Below, one piece after another: positions 24,802-34,673 of a stretch of DNA of 64,000 nt. The stretch is from an uncultured Intestinimonas sp. (GTDB lineage: Bacteria; Bacillota; Clostridia; Oscillospirales; Oscillospiraceae), in contig NZ_CALXEE010000001.1 in the NCBI RefSeq assembly GCF_944387245.1, positions 1-64,000 on the forward strand, given 5' to 3'. Numbering within the stretch: position 1 is the first letter of the stretch; every line of letters begins with the position of its first letter. A program made the translations under genes and the position numbers. Below the pieces are notes generated by a model, which saw only the letters and a program-made list of their open reading frames with translations, ran no database searches and was not told where the DNA came from.

Positions 24802-25044
24802 TTGCTCACCGAGCTCAAGACCGGACCCCGGGTGGTGGGCGCCAAGCAGACCCGCCGCGCTCTCAGCGATGGAAAGGCCGTTCGGGTCTATCTGGCAGAG
24901 GACGCCGACCCGGGTGTGACCGGACCCATCGAGACCTTGTGCGCCGAGCGGGGCACAGAGGTCGTCCGTGTTCCCGCCATGCGGGAGTTGGGCCAGGCCT
25001 GCGGCATTGCCGTGGGGGCCGCCGTGGCGGCACTGGTCCGCTGA
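24802..25044 (+). CDS. L7Ae-like ribosomal/K-turn binding protein
   Basis: 80 aa. Matches the YbxF/L7Ae-like family found between rpoC and rpsL in Firmicutes: VVGAKQTRRALSDGKAVRVYLAEDADP, TLCAERGTEVVRVPAMRELGQACGI. These proteins bind kink-turn RNA. The TTG at 24802 follows AAGGGGG and gives the normal length. First gene of the transcript here; rpoB and rpoC are not upstream. A terminator-like hairpin separates it from rpsL. Confidence 0.88.
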   Translation: MLTELKTGPRVVGAKQTRRALSDGKAVRVYLAEDADPGVTGPIETLCAERGTEVVRVPAMRELGQACGIAVGAAVAALVR

Positions 25045-25049
25045 AAGTG

Positions 25050-25093
25050 ATTTTAACGGAATAATTTTCTGTTGTTCCGTTAAAATATATTTT
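25050..25093 (+). terminator. Terminator or attenuator between the L7Ae-like gene and rpsL
   Basis: Perfect 12-bp arms ATTTTAACGGAA/TTCCGTTAAAAT (25050-25061, 25075-25086) followed by ATATTTTTG. As no clear promoter precedes rpsL, this must be leaky or regulated. Confidence 0.65.
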
Positions 25094-25125
25094 TGATTGA
25101 AAATGCGAGAAAGGAGGAAATATCC

Positions 25126-25548
25126 ATGCCTACGTTCAACCAGCTCGTCCGCAAGGGCCGCGAGAAGGTGACCTACAAGTCCACTTCCCCCGCCATGCAG
25201 CACGGCCTGAACACCCTGAAGAACCGCGAGACCGACCTGCCTTCTCCCCAGAAGCGCGGCGTGTGCACCGCTGTTCGTACCTCTACCCCCAAGAAGCCTA
25301 ACTCCGCGCTCCGTAAGATCGCCCGTGTGAAGCTCACCAACGGTTACGAGGTCACCGCCTATATCCCCGGTGTCGGCCACAACCTGCAGGAGCACTCCGT
25401 GGTCATGATCCGCGGCGGCCGTGTTAAGGACCTCCCCGGCGTGCGTTACCACATCATCCGTGGTACCCTCGACACCCAGGGCGTCAACGGTCGTATGCAG
25501 GCCCGTTCCAAGTACGGCGCCAAGCGGCCCAAGGCCGGCAAGAAGTAA
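25126..25548 (+). CDS. rpsL: 30S ribosomal protein S12
   Basis: 140 aa. Decoding-centre protein uS12 with [11 protein letters not shown] and [17 protein letters not shown], both lysines tied to streptomycin sensitivity being wild-type. AAAGGAGG is 8 bases upstream of ATG 25126. C-terminal [14 protein letters not shown] basic tail. Followed by an unusually long 216-base gap before rpsG. Confidence 0.98.
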   Translation: MPTFNQLVRKGREKVTYKSTSPAMQHGLNTLKNRETDLPSPQKRGVCTAVRTSTPKKPNSALRKIARVKLTNGYEVTAYIPGVGHNLQEHSVVMIRGGRVKDLPGVRYHIIRGTLDTQGVNGRMQARSKYGAKRPKAGKK

Positions 25549-25764
25549 GAGATTACTTCTCCATGGGACGCCTCTGGCGTTCCGCACAACCATGAACGAC
25601 TTTCGCGCTCGTAGCGCAAGGCAGTTGTCCTTGCAGAAGCGCTTACCTATATAATAGGGGCGTTTTCCTGTGAGGCACTGGACAAGCAGGCACTTGTCTT
25701 ACACGGGGGCTTTTTGAAAGCCTTCGAGTACCTATGAAATCATACTGTGAAGGAGGGAAGCAAA
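25549..25764 (+). promoter_or_regulatory. Structured rpsL-rpsG intercistronic region
   Basis: 216 bases without a gene. It contains several hairpins: GACAAG-CAGGCA-CTTGTC nested in CCTGTG...CACGGG (about 25669-25719) and GGCTTT-TTG-AAAGCC (about 25707-25722), plus a TATAAT (25650-25655) lacking a well-spaced -35. The equivalent junction in Escherichia coli is the S7 autoregulatory target; a similar role here is inference. Confidence 0.45.
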
Positions 25765-26235
25765 GTGCCCAGAAGAGGAAACGTACCCAAGCGGGAGGTT
25801 CTGCCCGATCCCCTGTATAACTCCGTCCTGGTGACCAAGCTGGTCAACAGCATCATGCTGGACGGCAAGAAGGGTGTCTCCCAGAAAGTGGTCTACGGTG
25901 CTTTCGACATTATCAAGGAAAAGACCGGTAAGGAGCCCCTGGAGGTTTTCACCACCGCTCTGGAGAACATCATGCCGTCCCTGGAGGTCAAGGCCCGCCG
26001 TGTGGGCGGCGCCACCTACCAGGTGCCCATCGAGGTCCGCCCCGAGCGTCGTCAGACCCTTGGTCTGCGCTGGCTCACCACTTATGCCCGCAACCGCAGC
26101 GAGAAGACCATGAAGGAGCGTCTCGCCGGCGAGATCATGGATGCCGCCAATAACCTCGGTTCCGCGGTCAAGAAGCGCGAGGATACTCACAAGATGGCCG
26201 AGTCCAACAAGGCCTTCGCGCATTACCGCTGGTAA
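25765..26235 (+). CDS. rpsG: 30S ribosomal protein S7
   Basis: 156 aa, normal bacterial uS7 length from GTG 25765 ([15 protein letters not shown]). AAGGAGGG is 8 bases upstream; an in-frame GTG at 25747 lies before it. Head protein of the small subunit, nucleates 3' domain assembly and commonly autoregulates its operon. Followed by fusA after 17 bases. Confidence 0.98.
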   Translation: MPRRGNVPKREVLPDPLYNSVLVTKLVNSIMLDGKKGVSQKVVYGAFDIIKEKTGKEPLEVFTTALENIMPSLEVKARRVGGATYQVPIEVRPERRQTLGLRWLTTYARNRSEKTMKERLAGEIMDAANNLGSAVKKREDTHKMAESNKAFAHYRW

Positions 26236-26252
26236 TAAGGAGTTATTAGAGT

Positions 26253-28361
26253 ATGCCTAGAAAAGTCAGCCTAGAGAATACGCGTAATATCGGCATCATG
26301 GCTCATATCGATGCCGGTAAGACCACGACGACCGAGCGCATCCTGTTCTACACCGGCGTCAACTACAAGATTGGCGAGACCCACGACGGTACCGCCACTA
26401 TGGACTGGATGGCTCAGGAGCAGGAGCGCGGCATCACCATCACCTCTGCCGCTACTACCTGCTACTGGAAGGGCTCCAAGAACCAGTTCCCCCAGACCCG
26501 TATCAACATCATCGACACCCCGGGCCACGTGGACTTCACCGTTGAGGTGGAGCGTTCCCTGCGCGTGCTGGACGGTTCCGTGACCGTCATGTGCGCCAAG
26601 GGCGGCGTGGAGCCCCAGTCCGAGACTGTGTGGCGCCAGGCCGACCACTACAAGGTCCCCCGCATGATCTACGTCAATAAGATGGATATCATGGGTGCCG
26701 ATTTCTACAACGTGCTGCGCATGATCCACGACCGCCTCAAGTGCAACGCCGTGCCCATCCAGCTCCCCATCGGTAAGGAAGAGACCTTCAAGGGCATCAT
26801 CGACCTCATCGAGATGGACGCTGACATCTACTATGATGAGATGGGTAAGGACATGCGCGTGGAGGAGATCCCCGCCGATATGATGGAGCTGGCTCAGGAG
26901 TACCGGACCAAGCTCATCGACGCCTGCGCCGATCTCTCCGATGAGATCATGGAGCTGGCCCTGGAGGAGAAGCCCATTCCCCAGGACCTGATCCGGAAGG
27001 TCATCCGTCAGGGCACCATCGACAACAAGTTTGTCCCCGTGACCTGCGGCACCTCCTATAAGAACAAGGGCGTGCAGAAGCTGCTGGACGCCATCGTGGA
27101 CTTCATGCCCTCTCCTGTGGACATCCCCGACATCGACGGTGTGAACCCCGATACCGACGAAGAGGACCATCGTCCCGCCGACGACAACGCCCCCTTCTCC
27201 GCTCTGGCCTTCAAGATCATGACCGATCCCTATGTGGGCCGTCTGTCCTTCATTCGCGTGTACTCCGGCGTGCTCAACACCGGTACCTCCGTGCTCAACT
27301 CCACCAAGAACCAGAAGGAGCGCATCGGTCGTATCCTGCAGATGCACGCCAATCACCGCGAGGACATCGAGACCGTCTACTCCGGCGACATTGCCGCCGT
27401 GGTTGGCCTGAAGAACACCACCACCGGCGACACCCTGTGTGATGAGAAGCATCCCATTATCCTGGAGTCCATGGAGTTCCCCGAGCCCGTTATCCGCGTG
27501 GCCATCGAGCCCAAGACCAAGGCCGGTCAGGAGAAGATGGGCCTTGCTCTGGTGAAGCTGGCCGAGGAGGACCCCACCTTCAAGACCTATACCGACGAAG
27601 AGACTGGTCAGACCATCATCGCCGGCATGGGCGAGCTCCACCTGGAGATCATCGTGGACCGTCTGCTCCGCGAGTTCAAGGTGGAGGCCAACGTGGGCGC
27701 TCCCCAGGTCGCCTACAAGGAGACCATCAAGAAGAGTGTGGAGCAGGACACCAAGTATGCCCGTCAGTCCGGCGGTAAGGGCCAGTACGGCCACGTCCGC
27801 ATTACCGTTGAGCCCAACGAGCCCGGCAAGGGCTATGAGTTCCTCAACGAGATCACCGGCGGCGTCATCCCCAAGGAGTATATCCCCGCTGTCGACGCCG
27901 GTATCCAGGGCGCCATGCAGGCCGGTGTTCTGGCCGGCTACCCCGTGGTCGATGTGAAGGTCCACCTGACCTTCGGCTCCTACCACGAGGTGGACTCCTC
28001 CGAGATGGCCTTTAAGATTGCCGGCTCCATGGCCTTCAAGGAGGCCTGCCGGAAGGCCAATCCCATCCTGCTGGAGCCTGTGATGAAGGTCTCCGTCATC
28101 GTCCCCGACGAGTACCTGGGCAACGTCATCGGCGACCTGAACGGCCGCCGCGGCATGATCCAGGGCCAGGAGAGCCGTCCCGGCGCCACCCAGATCGACG
28201 CTCTGGTGCCTCTGGCCAACATGTTTGGCTACGCCACCGACCTGCGTTCCAGCACTCAGGGCCGCGGCCAGTACTCCATGGAGCCCCACAGCTATGTGGA
28301 GATTCCCAAGAGCATTGCCGACAAGATCATTGCCGAGCGCGGCCGCAACAACGCGGAATAA
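26253..28361 (+). CDS. fusA: Elongation factor G
   Basis: 702 aa, five-domain translational GTPase that drives ribosome translocation. G1 AHIDAGKTT, switch motifs [11 protein letters not shown] and DTPGHVDF, G4 NKMD; domain IV tip [16 protein letters not shown] loop ([15 protein letters not shown]). Codon use is strongly biased to C-ending codons, as expected for a highly expressed gene. Long antisense reading frames here are artefacts of this bias. Confidence 0.98.
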   Translation: MPRKVSLENTRNIGIMAHIDAGKTTTTERILFYTGVNYKIGETHDGTATMDWMAQEQERGITITSAATTCYWKGSKNQFPQTRINIIDTPGHVDFTVEVERSLRVLDGSVTVMCAKGGVEPQSETVWRQADHYKVPRMIYVNKMDIMGADFYNVLRMIHDRLKCNAVPIQLPIGKEETFKGIIDLIEMDADIYYDEMGKDMRVEEIPADMMELAQEYRTKLIDACADLSDEIMELALEEKPIPQDLIRKVIRQGTIDNKFVPVTCGTSYKNKGVQKLLDAIVDFMPSPVDIPDIDGVNPDTDEEDHRPADDNAPFSALAFKIMTDPYVGRLSFIRVYSGVLNTGTSVLNSTKNQKERIGRILQMHANHREDIETVYSGDIAAVVGLKNTTTGDTLCDEKHPIILESMEFPEPVIRVAIEPKTKAGQEKMGLALVKLAEEDPTFKTYTDEETGQTIIAGMGELHLEIIVDRLLREFKVEANVGAPQVAYKETIKKSVEQDTKYARQSGGKGQYGHVRITVEPNEPGKGYEFLNEITGGVIPKEYIPAVDAGIQGAMQAGVLAGYPVVDVKVHLTFGSYHEVDSSEMAFKIAGSMAFKEACRKANPILLEPVMKVSVIVPDEYLGNVIGDLNGRRGMIQGQESRPGATQIDALVPLANMFGYATDLRSSTQGRGQYSMEPHSYVEIPKSIADKIIAERGRNNAE

Positions 28362-28373
28362 ATTCTACGCTTT

Positions 28374-28393
28374 CCCTGGGGCTTTTGCCCCAG
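28374..28393. other. Hairpin between fusA and tuf
   Basis: CCCTGGGGC-TTTT-GCCCCAGGG, a perfect 9-bp stem without a T-run; perhaps an mRNA processing or stabilising element. Confidence 0.45.
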
Positions 28394-28412
28394 GGCAGGG
28401 CGAGAAAGGGTA

Positions 28413-28441
28413 TTGCAATTCTGGCGGCTATGCGTTAGAAT
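28413..28441 (+). promoter_or_regulatory. Internal promoter of tuf
   Basis: TTGCAA, 17-base spacer, TAGAAT, 55 bases upstream of tuf; lets EF-Tu be made in excess of the rest of the operon. Confidence 0.6.
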
Positions 28442-28495
28442 GTTACCCGTAATTATACAGTCGTAAAACCTGTAATATAAGGAGGACAACTTAAA

Positions 28496-29698
<1,203 letters not shown>

Positions 29699-29710
29699 TT
29701 TTACGCCTGA

Positions 29711-29746
29711 AACACCCCACCGCAGATGCGGTGGGGTGTTTTTTTG
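29711..29746 (+). terminator. Str operon terminator
   Basis: 13-bp stem AACACCCCACCGC/GCGGTGGGGTGTT followed by a run of T (29739-29746). Confidence 0.9.
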
Positions 29747-29885
29747 TCTGTGGGCCACTGTGTAGCCGGATGGGGACAGATGCCTGTGGACCATCTTTTT
29801 TCCACGGGTGGGTTCTCTTTTTTGCGGGCCCATGGTATACTGATAAAACAATACGACGACGGAAGGAAGAAAGGGGGCGGGGGAG

Positions 29886-30728
29886 ATGTCGGCGGAGCTG
29901 CCCACCTCCACCACGACGCCGGAGGAGACAGTGGAGGTATTTGAGCAGATCGCCAAGGGGATGACCTGGGATAAGGCGCTCTACAGCGTGCTGCTTTTTC
30001 TGGTCTGCCTGGCGGTGATGAAGACGGTGATGTCCATCATCGACCGGACCATGACCCGGCTGAAGGTGGAGCCCACCGTACATAAGTTCACCCGCTCTTG
30101 CCTCAAGGTGCTGATGTGGGTGATCACCGGCCTGATCGTGGCGGGATATCTGGATGTCCCGGTCAACTCTCTGGTGACAGTGCTGGGCGTTATCGGTGTG
30201 GCGCTGTCCCTCTCTCTTCAGGGGAGCCTGTCCAATCTGGCTGGGGGCATTACGGTGATGGCCTCCCGTCCCTTTGCGGTGGGCGATTACGTGGAGGCTG
30301 GGGGCGTGTCCGGTACGGTCAACGAGATCGGCCTGGTCTACACGAAGCTGAAGACCATTGACAACAAAATCATCTTCATCCCCAACGGGGAAATCTCAGG
30401 GGAGAAAATCATTAATTATAACAAGCAGGAGCAGCGCCGGGTGGATCTCACCTTTACCGTCTCCTATGACGCCGACCCAGAGCAGGTCAAGGAGATCATG
30501 CGCCAGGTCATCGGCGCCCATCCAAAGGCGCTCTTCACGCCAGAGCCCTTTGTCCGCACCACCGCCCTGGGGGAGAGCAGCGTCAGTTATACGCTGCGGG
30601 CGTGGTGTGCCACGGAGGACTACTGGGACCTCTATTACGATCTGCTGGAGCAGGTTCGGGCTGCCTTTGACCGGGAGGGTGTGGAGCTCACCTATAACCA
30701 CCTCAACGTACACATCATGAAAGAGTGA
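29886..30728 (+). CDS. MscS family mechanosensitive channel
   Basis: 280 aa. Three predicted membrane segments, the last with the Gly/Ala-rich pore helix (VTVLGVIGVALSLSLQGSLSNLAGG), followed by the beta domain (RPFAVGDYVEAGGVSGTVNEIGLVYTKLKTIDNKIIFIPNG), the hallmark of small-conductance channels that release solutes upon hypo-osmotic shock. ATG 29886 is preceded by GGGGGAG. A TATACT -10 (29836-29841) with poor -35 is upstream. Two paralogous membrane protein genes follow closely and may share the transcript. Confidence 0.92.
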   Translation: MSAELPTSTTTPEETVEVFEQIAKGMTWDKALYSVLLFLVCLAVMKTVMSIIDRTMTRLKVEPTVHKFTRSCLKVLMWVITGLIVAGYLDVPVNSLVTVLGVIGVALSLSLQGSLSNLAGGITVMASRPFAVGDYVEAGGVSGTVNEIGLVYTKLKTIDNKIIFIPNGEISGEKIINYNKQEQRRVDLTFTVSYDADPEQVKEIMRQVIGAHPKALFTPEPFVRTTALGESSVSYTLRAWCATEDYWDLYYDLLEQVRAAFDREGVELTYNHLNVHIMKE

Positions 30729-30741
30729 GGGGGAACTGCAC

Positions 30742-31317
30742 ATGTACGACGACAACCTGCTGGCCGGCAGAGGCCTGAGGCTCATGTTCGTCTCCCAACT
30801 GCTTGCCCTGATCGGGGGACTGATGAGGGAGGGTATCCTGGTCGGGGTTCTGAATTTGGTGGCCATTATAATGGGCATCGGGGCGCTCAATGTGGCTGCG
30901 CCCAGCCACCCCTATTTCAGCCGGGCATTTTGGCTCAATATCGTCCGGCTGGTACTTACCGGCCTGACAATTTTTAGCGGAGCATACCAGCTGACAGGAC
31001 TGGCGATCGTGTTCTCTATAGCCAGCCTGGCTCTGGATGCATATATTGTCTATCTCGTCTGTACGGCAGCGGGACAGATCCTTATCATCAACGGTTATGC
31101 TACCCTGGCTGACAAGGGGGCCACCGTGTGGAAGGTCAATCTGTTCTGCACCATCGCCCTTGCCTGCTTTATGGTGATGGCCCTGGCGCCCATTTTGCTG
31201 ATATTGGCCGGTGTGCTGGTGATCGGCACGGCAGTAGCCGCGCTGGTAGGCAGTATCTTGTATCTGAAGTTCCTTAGCAATGCCTACCATATCCTACTGG
31301 GCGTGGAGAATTTCTGA
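30742..31317 (+). CDS. Multi-pass membrane protein, paralogue 1
   Basis: 191 aa with five to six hydrophobic segments and very short loops. Starts 13 bases after the mscS stop, with GAGGGGGA upstream. Distinct conserved blocks: MYDDNL at the N-terminus, AAPSHPYF after TM2, VYLVCTAAGQ, NGYATLADKGATVWK and VLVIGTAVAALVGSILY in the last helix. The next gene has each of these blocks, so they are a tandem duplication. The family is not recognised; a membrane role related to osmotic stress is only suggested by the mscS neighbour. Confidence 0.78.
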   Translation: MYDDNLLAGRGLRLMFVSQLLALIGGLMREGILVGVLNLVAIIMGIGALNVAAPSHPYFSRAFWLNIVRLVLTGLTIFSGAYQLTGLAIVFSIASLALDAYIVYLVCTAAGQILIINGYATLADKGATVWKVNLFCTIALACFMVMALAPILLILAGVLVIGTAVAALVGSILYLKFLSNAYHILLGVENF

Positions 31318-31347
31318 ATCATGAAGGCATGAGGAGGAGAAAGAAGC

Positions 31348-31917
31348 ATGTACGAGGACAATCTAGCAGTAGGAAAGAGCTTGAAACTACTCTTCATTGG
31401 TGAGATCCTGGCAGCGATTTCAGCAGTGCTGGGAGATAGCGGTCTGGCTGGCCTGGCAAGTCTTGCCTCTCTCATCCTGAACCTGATCGCTTTGAGTATG
31501 GCTGCGCCTACGCATCCCTATTTCCGCACGGCCTTTCAAGTCAACATCGCCCTCATTGTTTTAGGAGTCGCACAGGTGATCCTGACACTGACAGGGATGG
31601 TGGCCCTGGCAATTCTGGCGGTCGTTGCAGAAGCGGTGCTGGGGGTGCTGAACGTCTACCTGATCTGCACAGCGGCGGGACAGTTCCTCACGGTGAACGG
31701 ATACGCTGCCTTGGCCGCGAAAGGTGTCGTGGTGTGGAAACTCTATCTGATCTGCTCGGTGGCCATGGTGGTATTCATGGTGCTGCTCCTGGTCCCCTTT
31801 GTACAGATCATCGCAGTGTTCCTGGTGATCGGCACGGCGGTGGCTATGCTGGTGGGCGCCATTTTGTACATGGTATTCCTCTACAACGCCTATCATGCCC
31901 TGCTGTACGGGCAGTAA
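31348..31917 (+). CDS. Multi-pass membrane protein, paralogue 2
   Basis: 189 aa, five to six hydrophobic segments. Parallel to paralogue 1: MYEDNL, AAPTHPYF, VYLICTAAGQ, NGYAALAAKGVVVWK, VLVIGTAVAMLVGAILY in the same order and spacing, with divergence mostly in TM3-TM4. ATG with AGGAGGAGAAAG upstream, 30 bases from paralogue 1. Function unknown; possibly a heteromeric partner of the first. Confidence 0.78.
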   Translation: MYEDNLAVGKSLKLLFIGEILAAISAVLGDSGLAGLASLASLILNLIALSMAAPTHPYFRTAFQVNIALIVLGVAQVILTLTGMVALAILAVVAEAVLGVLNVYLICTAAGQFLTVNGYAALAAKGVVVWKLYLICSVAMVVFMVLLLVPFVQIIAVFLVIGTAVAMLVGAILYMVFLYNAYHALLYGQ

Positions 31918-31926
31918 ACGGGCAAA

Positions 31927-31963
31927 GGCTGCCGGAAAAGCCGCAGGGACTTTTCCGGCAGCC
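31927..31963 (+). terminator. Terminator-like hairpin after the tandem paralogues
   Basis: 14-bp arms (31927-31940, 31950-31963), followed by a weak T-rich tail TGTCTTGTT. Confidence 0.65.
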
Positions 31964-31986
31964 TGTCTTGTTGTGCGATGGACGGC

Positions 31987-32469
31987 TCAGCTGGGCATGG
32001 CCAGGCCCTGGATAAAGCCGCCCAGCTTGGTGGAGAGGACCTCGCCGGCCACTACGGTATTTTTGTAGATGAGGAGGCCGGCCTCCACGCCCTGCTCCCC
32101 GGAGGGGTAGTTGGTCACCTCGTAGGTGTACCGCTTCACCCGCTTGCCTTTGTACTGGGTGAGGTCAAAGCCCTGCTGGGCCTGGAGGGCCAGGTACTGA
32201 TCGTAGGTTTCGTCGAACTCCTCGGGGATGAGGAGCTCCTCCACCGACACCGCCTCGGGAGAGACGGTCCAGCCGTAGCTTTCCAGATAAGCCACCCGGT
32301 CCTCATTGGTCTTGATGCCCTTGGGGCTGGCAGGGGCGGGGGAGACGGCATCCACCTCACCGGGGGAGAGGCCGCCGGCAAGGACAACTGCTCCGCACAG
32401 CGCCAGCAGCAGCGCCGCCGCACCGGCGGCCAGCCTCCCCCGGCGCAGTTTGGCAGTCCAGATAAACAC
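31987..32469 (-). CDS. DUF4830 domain exported protein
   Basis: 160 aa from GTG 32469 (AAGGAG 9 bases upstream; the earlier TTG at 32499 lacks a site). A basic N-terminus and one membrane segment (about 14-34), then the DUF4830-like domain: GIKTNEDRVAYLESYGW, EELLIPEEFDETYDQY, QQGFDLTQYKGKRVKRY, YEVTNYP. The domain is common in single-TM clostridial proteins of unknown role. Divergent from the pseudouridine synthase gene. Confidence 0.8.
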   Translation of the reverse strand: MFIWTAKLRRGRLAAGAAALLLALCGAVVLAGGLSPGEVDAVSPAPASPKGIKTNEDRVAYLESYGWTVSPEAVSVEELLIPEEFDETYDQYLALQAQQGFDLTQYKGKRVKRYTYEVTNYPSGEQGVEAGLLIYKNTVVAGEVLSTKLGGFIQGLAMPS

Positions 32470-32503
32470 AGCGCAACGCTCCTTCCATGCTGGTCTCAAG
32501 GGA

Positions 32504-32533
32504 TTGATATGCGGGAAGGAGCGCTGCTATGAC
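32504..32533 (+). promoter_or_regulatory. Candidate promoter of the pseudouridine synthase gene
   Basis: TTGATA, 18-base spacer, TATGAC, 24 bases before the ATG. Confidence 0.4.
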
Positions 32534-32556
32534 CACGGAAAAGGAGCGAAAGCAAT

Positions 32557-33273
32557 ATGGCATTGGAGCGGCTGGATAAGATTCTCTCCGGCACCGGGCG
32601 CTGGTCCCGACGGGAAGTGAAGGACCTGGTGAAGGCCGGGCGGGTGACGGCGGACGGTGCTGTGGTCCGGCGGCCGGAGGAGAAATTCGACCGGGCGTCC
32701 ACGGTGCTGGCGGTGGACGGCGAGGAGGTGGACGGGGAGAAGTGTGTCTACCTCATGATGCACAAGCCCGGCGGGGTGCTGTCGGCCACTGAGGACCCAA
32801 AGCAGCCCACGGTGCTGGATCTGTTGCCGCCCCACCTGCGGCGGATTGGCCTCTTTCCGGTAGGCCGGCTGGATAAGGACACCGAGGGGCTCCTGCTCCT
32901 CACCAACGACGGACCTCTGGGCCACCGGCTCCTGGCGCCCAAAAAGCACGTGGACAAGGTCTACTTCGTCCGGGTGGACGGCAAACTGGACAAAGCGGAC
33001 AGCGCCGCCTTCCGGGGGGGAATGACGCTGGGGGATGGGCTCCAATGCCTGCCGGCGGAGCTGGAGGTGCTGGAGCCGTCGGACACCGGTCTGGTCACCC
33101 TTCGGGAGGGGAAGTACCACCAGGTCAAGCGGATGCTGGCCGCACGGGGCAAGCCGGTTGTCTATCTCAAGCGGCTGTCTATGGGCCCTATCGTACTGGA
33201 CCGGGACCTGGCGCCCGGGAGCTGGCGGCCGCTGACAGAGGTGGAGCGAGAAGCTCTGGAAGGGTTGCGATGA
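32557..33273 (+). CDS. Pseudouridine synthase, RsuA/RluB/E/F family
   Basis: 238 aa. N-terminal S4 RNA-binding domain (RLDKILSGTGRWSRREVKDLVKAGRV, about 4-60), then the catalytic domain with GRLDKDTEGLLLLTND, containing the catalytic Asp (about residue 107), and REGKYHQVKRML near the end. Modifies a uridine in 16S or 23S rRNA. Length and the short C-terminus fit RsuA (16S U516) better than RluB, but this cannot be decided from sequence here. Confidence 0.9.
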   Translation: MALERLDKILSGTGRWSRREVKDLVKAGRVTADGAVVRRPEEKFDRASTVLAVDGEEVDGEKCVYLMMHKPGGVLSATEDPKQPTVLDLLPPHLRRIGLFPVGRLDKDTEGLLLLTNDGPLGHRLLAPKKHVDKVYFVRVDGKLDKADSAAFRGGMTLGDGLQCLPAELEVLEPSDTGLVTLREGKYHQVKRMLAARGKPVVYLKRLSMGPIVLDRDLAPGSWRPLTEVEREALEGLR

Positions 33274-33345
33274 CCCTCCAGCCCCCCATGAAAGACCTCA
33301 CTTGAGGTTCTTCGGCATTTTTCACAAAAAAATGCGGATTCCCTA

Positions 33346-33374
33346 TTGAAAAGGGAGAAAAAAACCAGTATAAT
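33346..33374 (+). promoter_or_regulatory. Promoter of the PucR/CdaR-type regulator
   Basis: TTGAAA, 17-base spacer, TATAAT. A small A/T hairpin (GCATTTTT/AAAAATGC, 33315-33335) precedes it. Confidence 0.7.
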
Positions 33375-33458
33375 AGAAAAGCCGGATTTGACGTTGTTCA
33401 GTGAACCGGCTGTTTGAGATTTTTGCGCAATGATGCGCTGAGAAGGGGGCAACGCACG

Positions 33459-34550
33459 ATGTCCAGCCGGATTTTCCAAAGCGTGGTTTTGCAGATGAAG
33501 GACAGCACCGACCGCGCCATCGGCGTCATCGATTCCGAAGGAACGGTGGTAGCCTGCAATGAGCTTACCTGCATTGGAGAAAAGTGGGGCGGTGCGGTGG
33601 AAGCGGTGAACGCCGCGGAGACCGAGCTGGTAGCCTTTGGAGGGAACACTTTCAAGCCACTGGCGGGGTGGAGCTCCCAGTTTGACTATGCCGCCTTTGC
33701 CCGGGGCGAGGATGAGACCGCCCGCACAGTGTGCGCCATGGCTGTAGTGGCGCTGAATGGGGCCAAGGCCTATTATGAGGAGAAGCACGACAAGGCCACC
33801 TTTGTCAAGAGCATCATCTCCGACAACATTCTCTTGGGGGACATCTATGTCCGGGCCAAGGAGCTCCACTTTGTCTCCGAGGTGCCCCGAGCCGTATTCC
33901 TGATCCGCCAGGTGGGCACCACCGACATGGCCGCCATCGACGTGGTTCAGTCCCTCTTCCCGGACAAGCAGTCGGACTTTGTCCTCTCCATCAACGAGAC
34001 CGACCTCACCCTCATCAAGCAGCTGGGGGACGGGGTGGAGGCCAAGGACCTCTACCGCATCGCCGAGCAGGTGGAGAACGCCCTGAAGAACGAACTGGGG
34101 CTGAAGGTGGTCATCGGCGTGGGCACCGTGGTGGGTCACATCCGGGAGCTGGCCCGGGCCTACAAGGAGGCCCAGGTTGCCATCGATGTGGGCAAGGTCT
34201 TCGACACCGAGAAGTCCATCATCAACTATGAGAACCTGGGCATCGGACGGCTCATCTATCAGCTGCCCACCACCCTCTGCGAGATGTTCCTCCAGGAGGT
34301 CTTCAAGAAGAACCCCATCGACTCTCTGGACCAGGAGACCCTGTTTACCATCAACAAGTTCTTTGAGAACAACCTGAACGTCTCCGAGACGGCCCGGAAG
34401 CTCTTCGTCCACCGGAACACCCTGGTCTATCGGCTGGAGAAGATCAAGAAGCTCACCGGCCTGGACCTCCGGGAGTTCGACGATGCCATCACCTTCAAGG
34501 TGGCCCTGATGGTCAAGAAGTATCTGGTGTCCAGAGGCATCGAATCTTAA
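33459..34550 (+). CDS. PucR/CdaR-type transcriptional regulator
   Basis: 363 aa. N-terminal region (about 1-115) is a possible small-molecule sensor (DSTDRAIGVIDSEGTVVACN); a GGDEF-like degenerate middle (IGVGTVVGHIRELARAYKEAQVAI) and a C-terminal PucR helix-turn-helix: LNVSETARKLFVHRNTLVYRLEKIKKLTGLDLR. Such proteins include CdaR (sugar diacids) and PucR (purines). ATG 33459 with AGAAGGGGG upstream. Its target is not evident; the next genes are ftsEX. The effector is unknown. Confidence 0.82.
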   Translation: MSSRIFQSVVLQMKDSTDRAIGVIDSEGTVVACNELTCIGEKWGGAVEAVNAAETELVAFGGNTFKPLAGWSSQFDYAAFARGEDETARTVCAMAVVALNGAKAYYEEKHDKATFVKSIISDNILLGDIYVRAKELHFVSEVPRAVFLIRQVGTTDMAAIDVVQSLFPDKQSDFVLSINETDLTLIKQLGDGVEAKDLYRIAEQVENALKNELGLKVVIGVGTVVGHIRELARAYKEAQVAIDVGKVFDTEKSIINYENLGIGRLIYQLPTTLCEMFLQEVFKKNPIDSLDQETLFTINKFFENNLNVSETARKLFVHRNTLVYRLEKIKKLTGLDLREFDDAITFKVALMVKKYLVSRGIES

Positions 34551-34563
34551 TTACACATGATCT

Positions 34564-34642
34564 GCGGCGGGGGCGGTGCCCCCGTCCTACCGAGTCTCAG
34601 TCTTGCGTTTTTTGGTAGGGCGGGGGGAACTGCCCCCGCCGC
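34564..34642. repeat. Long imperfect palindromic repeat element
   Basis: A 28-base arm (34564-34591) is matched by a near-perfect inverted copy (34614-34642) with about three differences, around a 22-base loop. Each arm also contains its own smaller hairpin (CCGCC/GGGGGC cores). It fills most of the gap between the regulator and ftsE. It looks like a dispersed intergenic repeat (REP/MITE-like) rather than a simple terminator. Confidence 0.65.
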
Positions 34643-34673
34643 TGTCGCTGTGCCTTATTTGTGAGGATTGCAT

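Noticed and set aside
25650..25655. TATAAT in the rpsL-rpsG gap as a real promoter
   Set aside because: No -35 at suitable spacing (candidates need 13 or 19 bases); kept only as a possibility within the intercistronic entry.
26271..28289. 672-codon open frame antisense to fusA
   Set aside because: fusA is certain on the other strand; strong C-ending codon bias leaves the antisense frame open. The same explains long frames opposite tuf, fbp, lysS, ABC-F and feoB.
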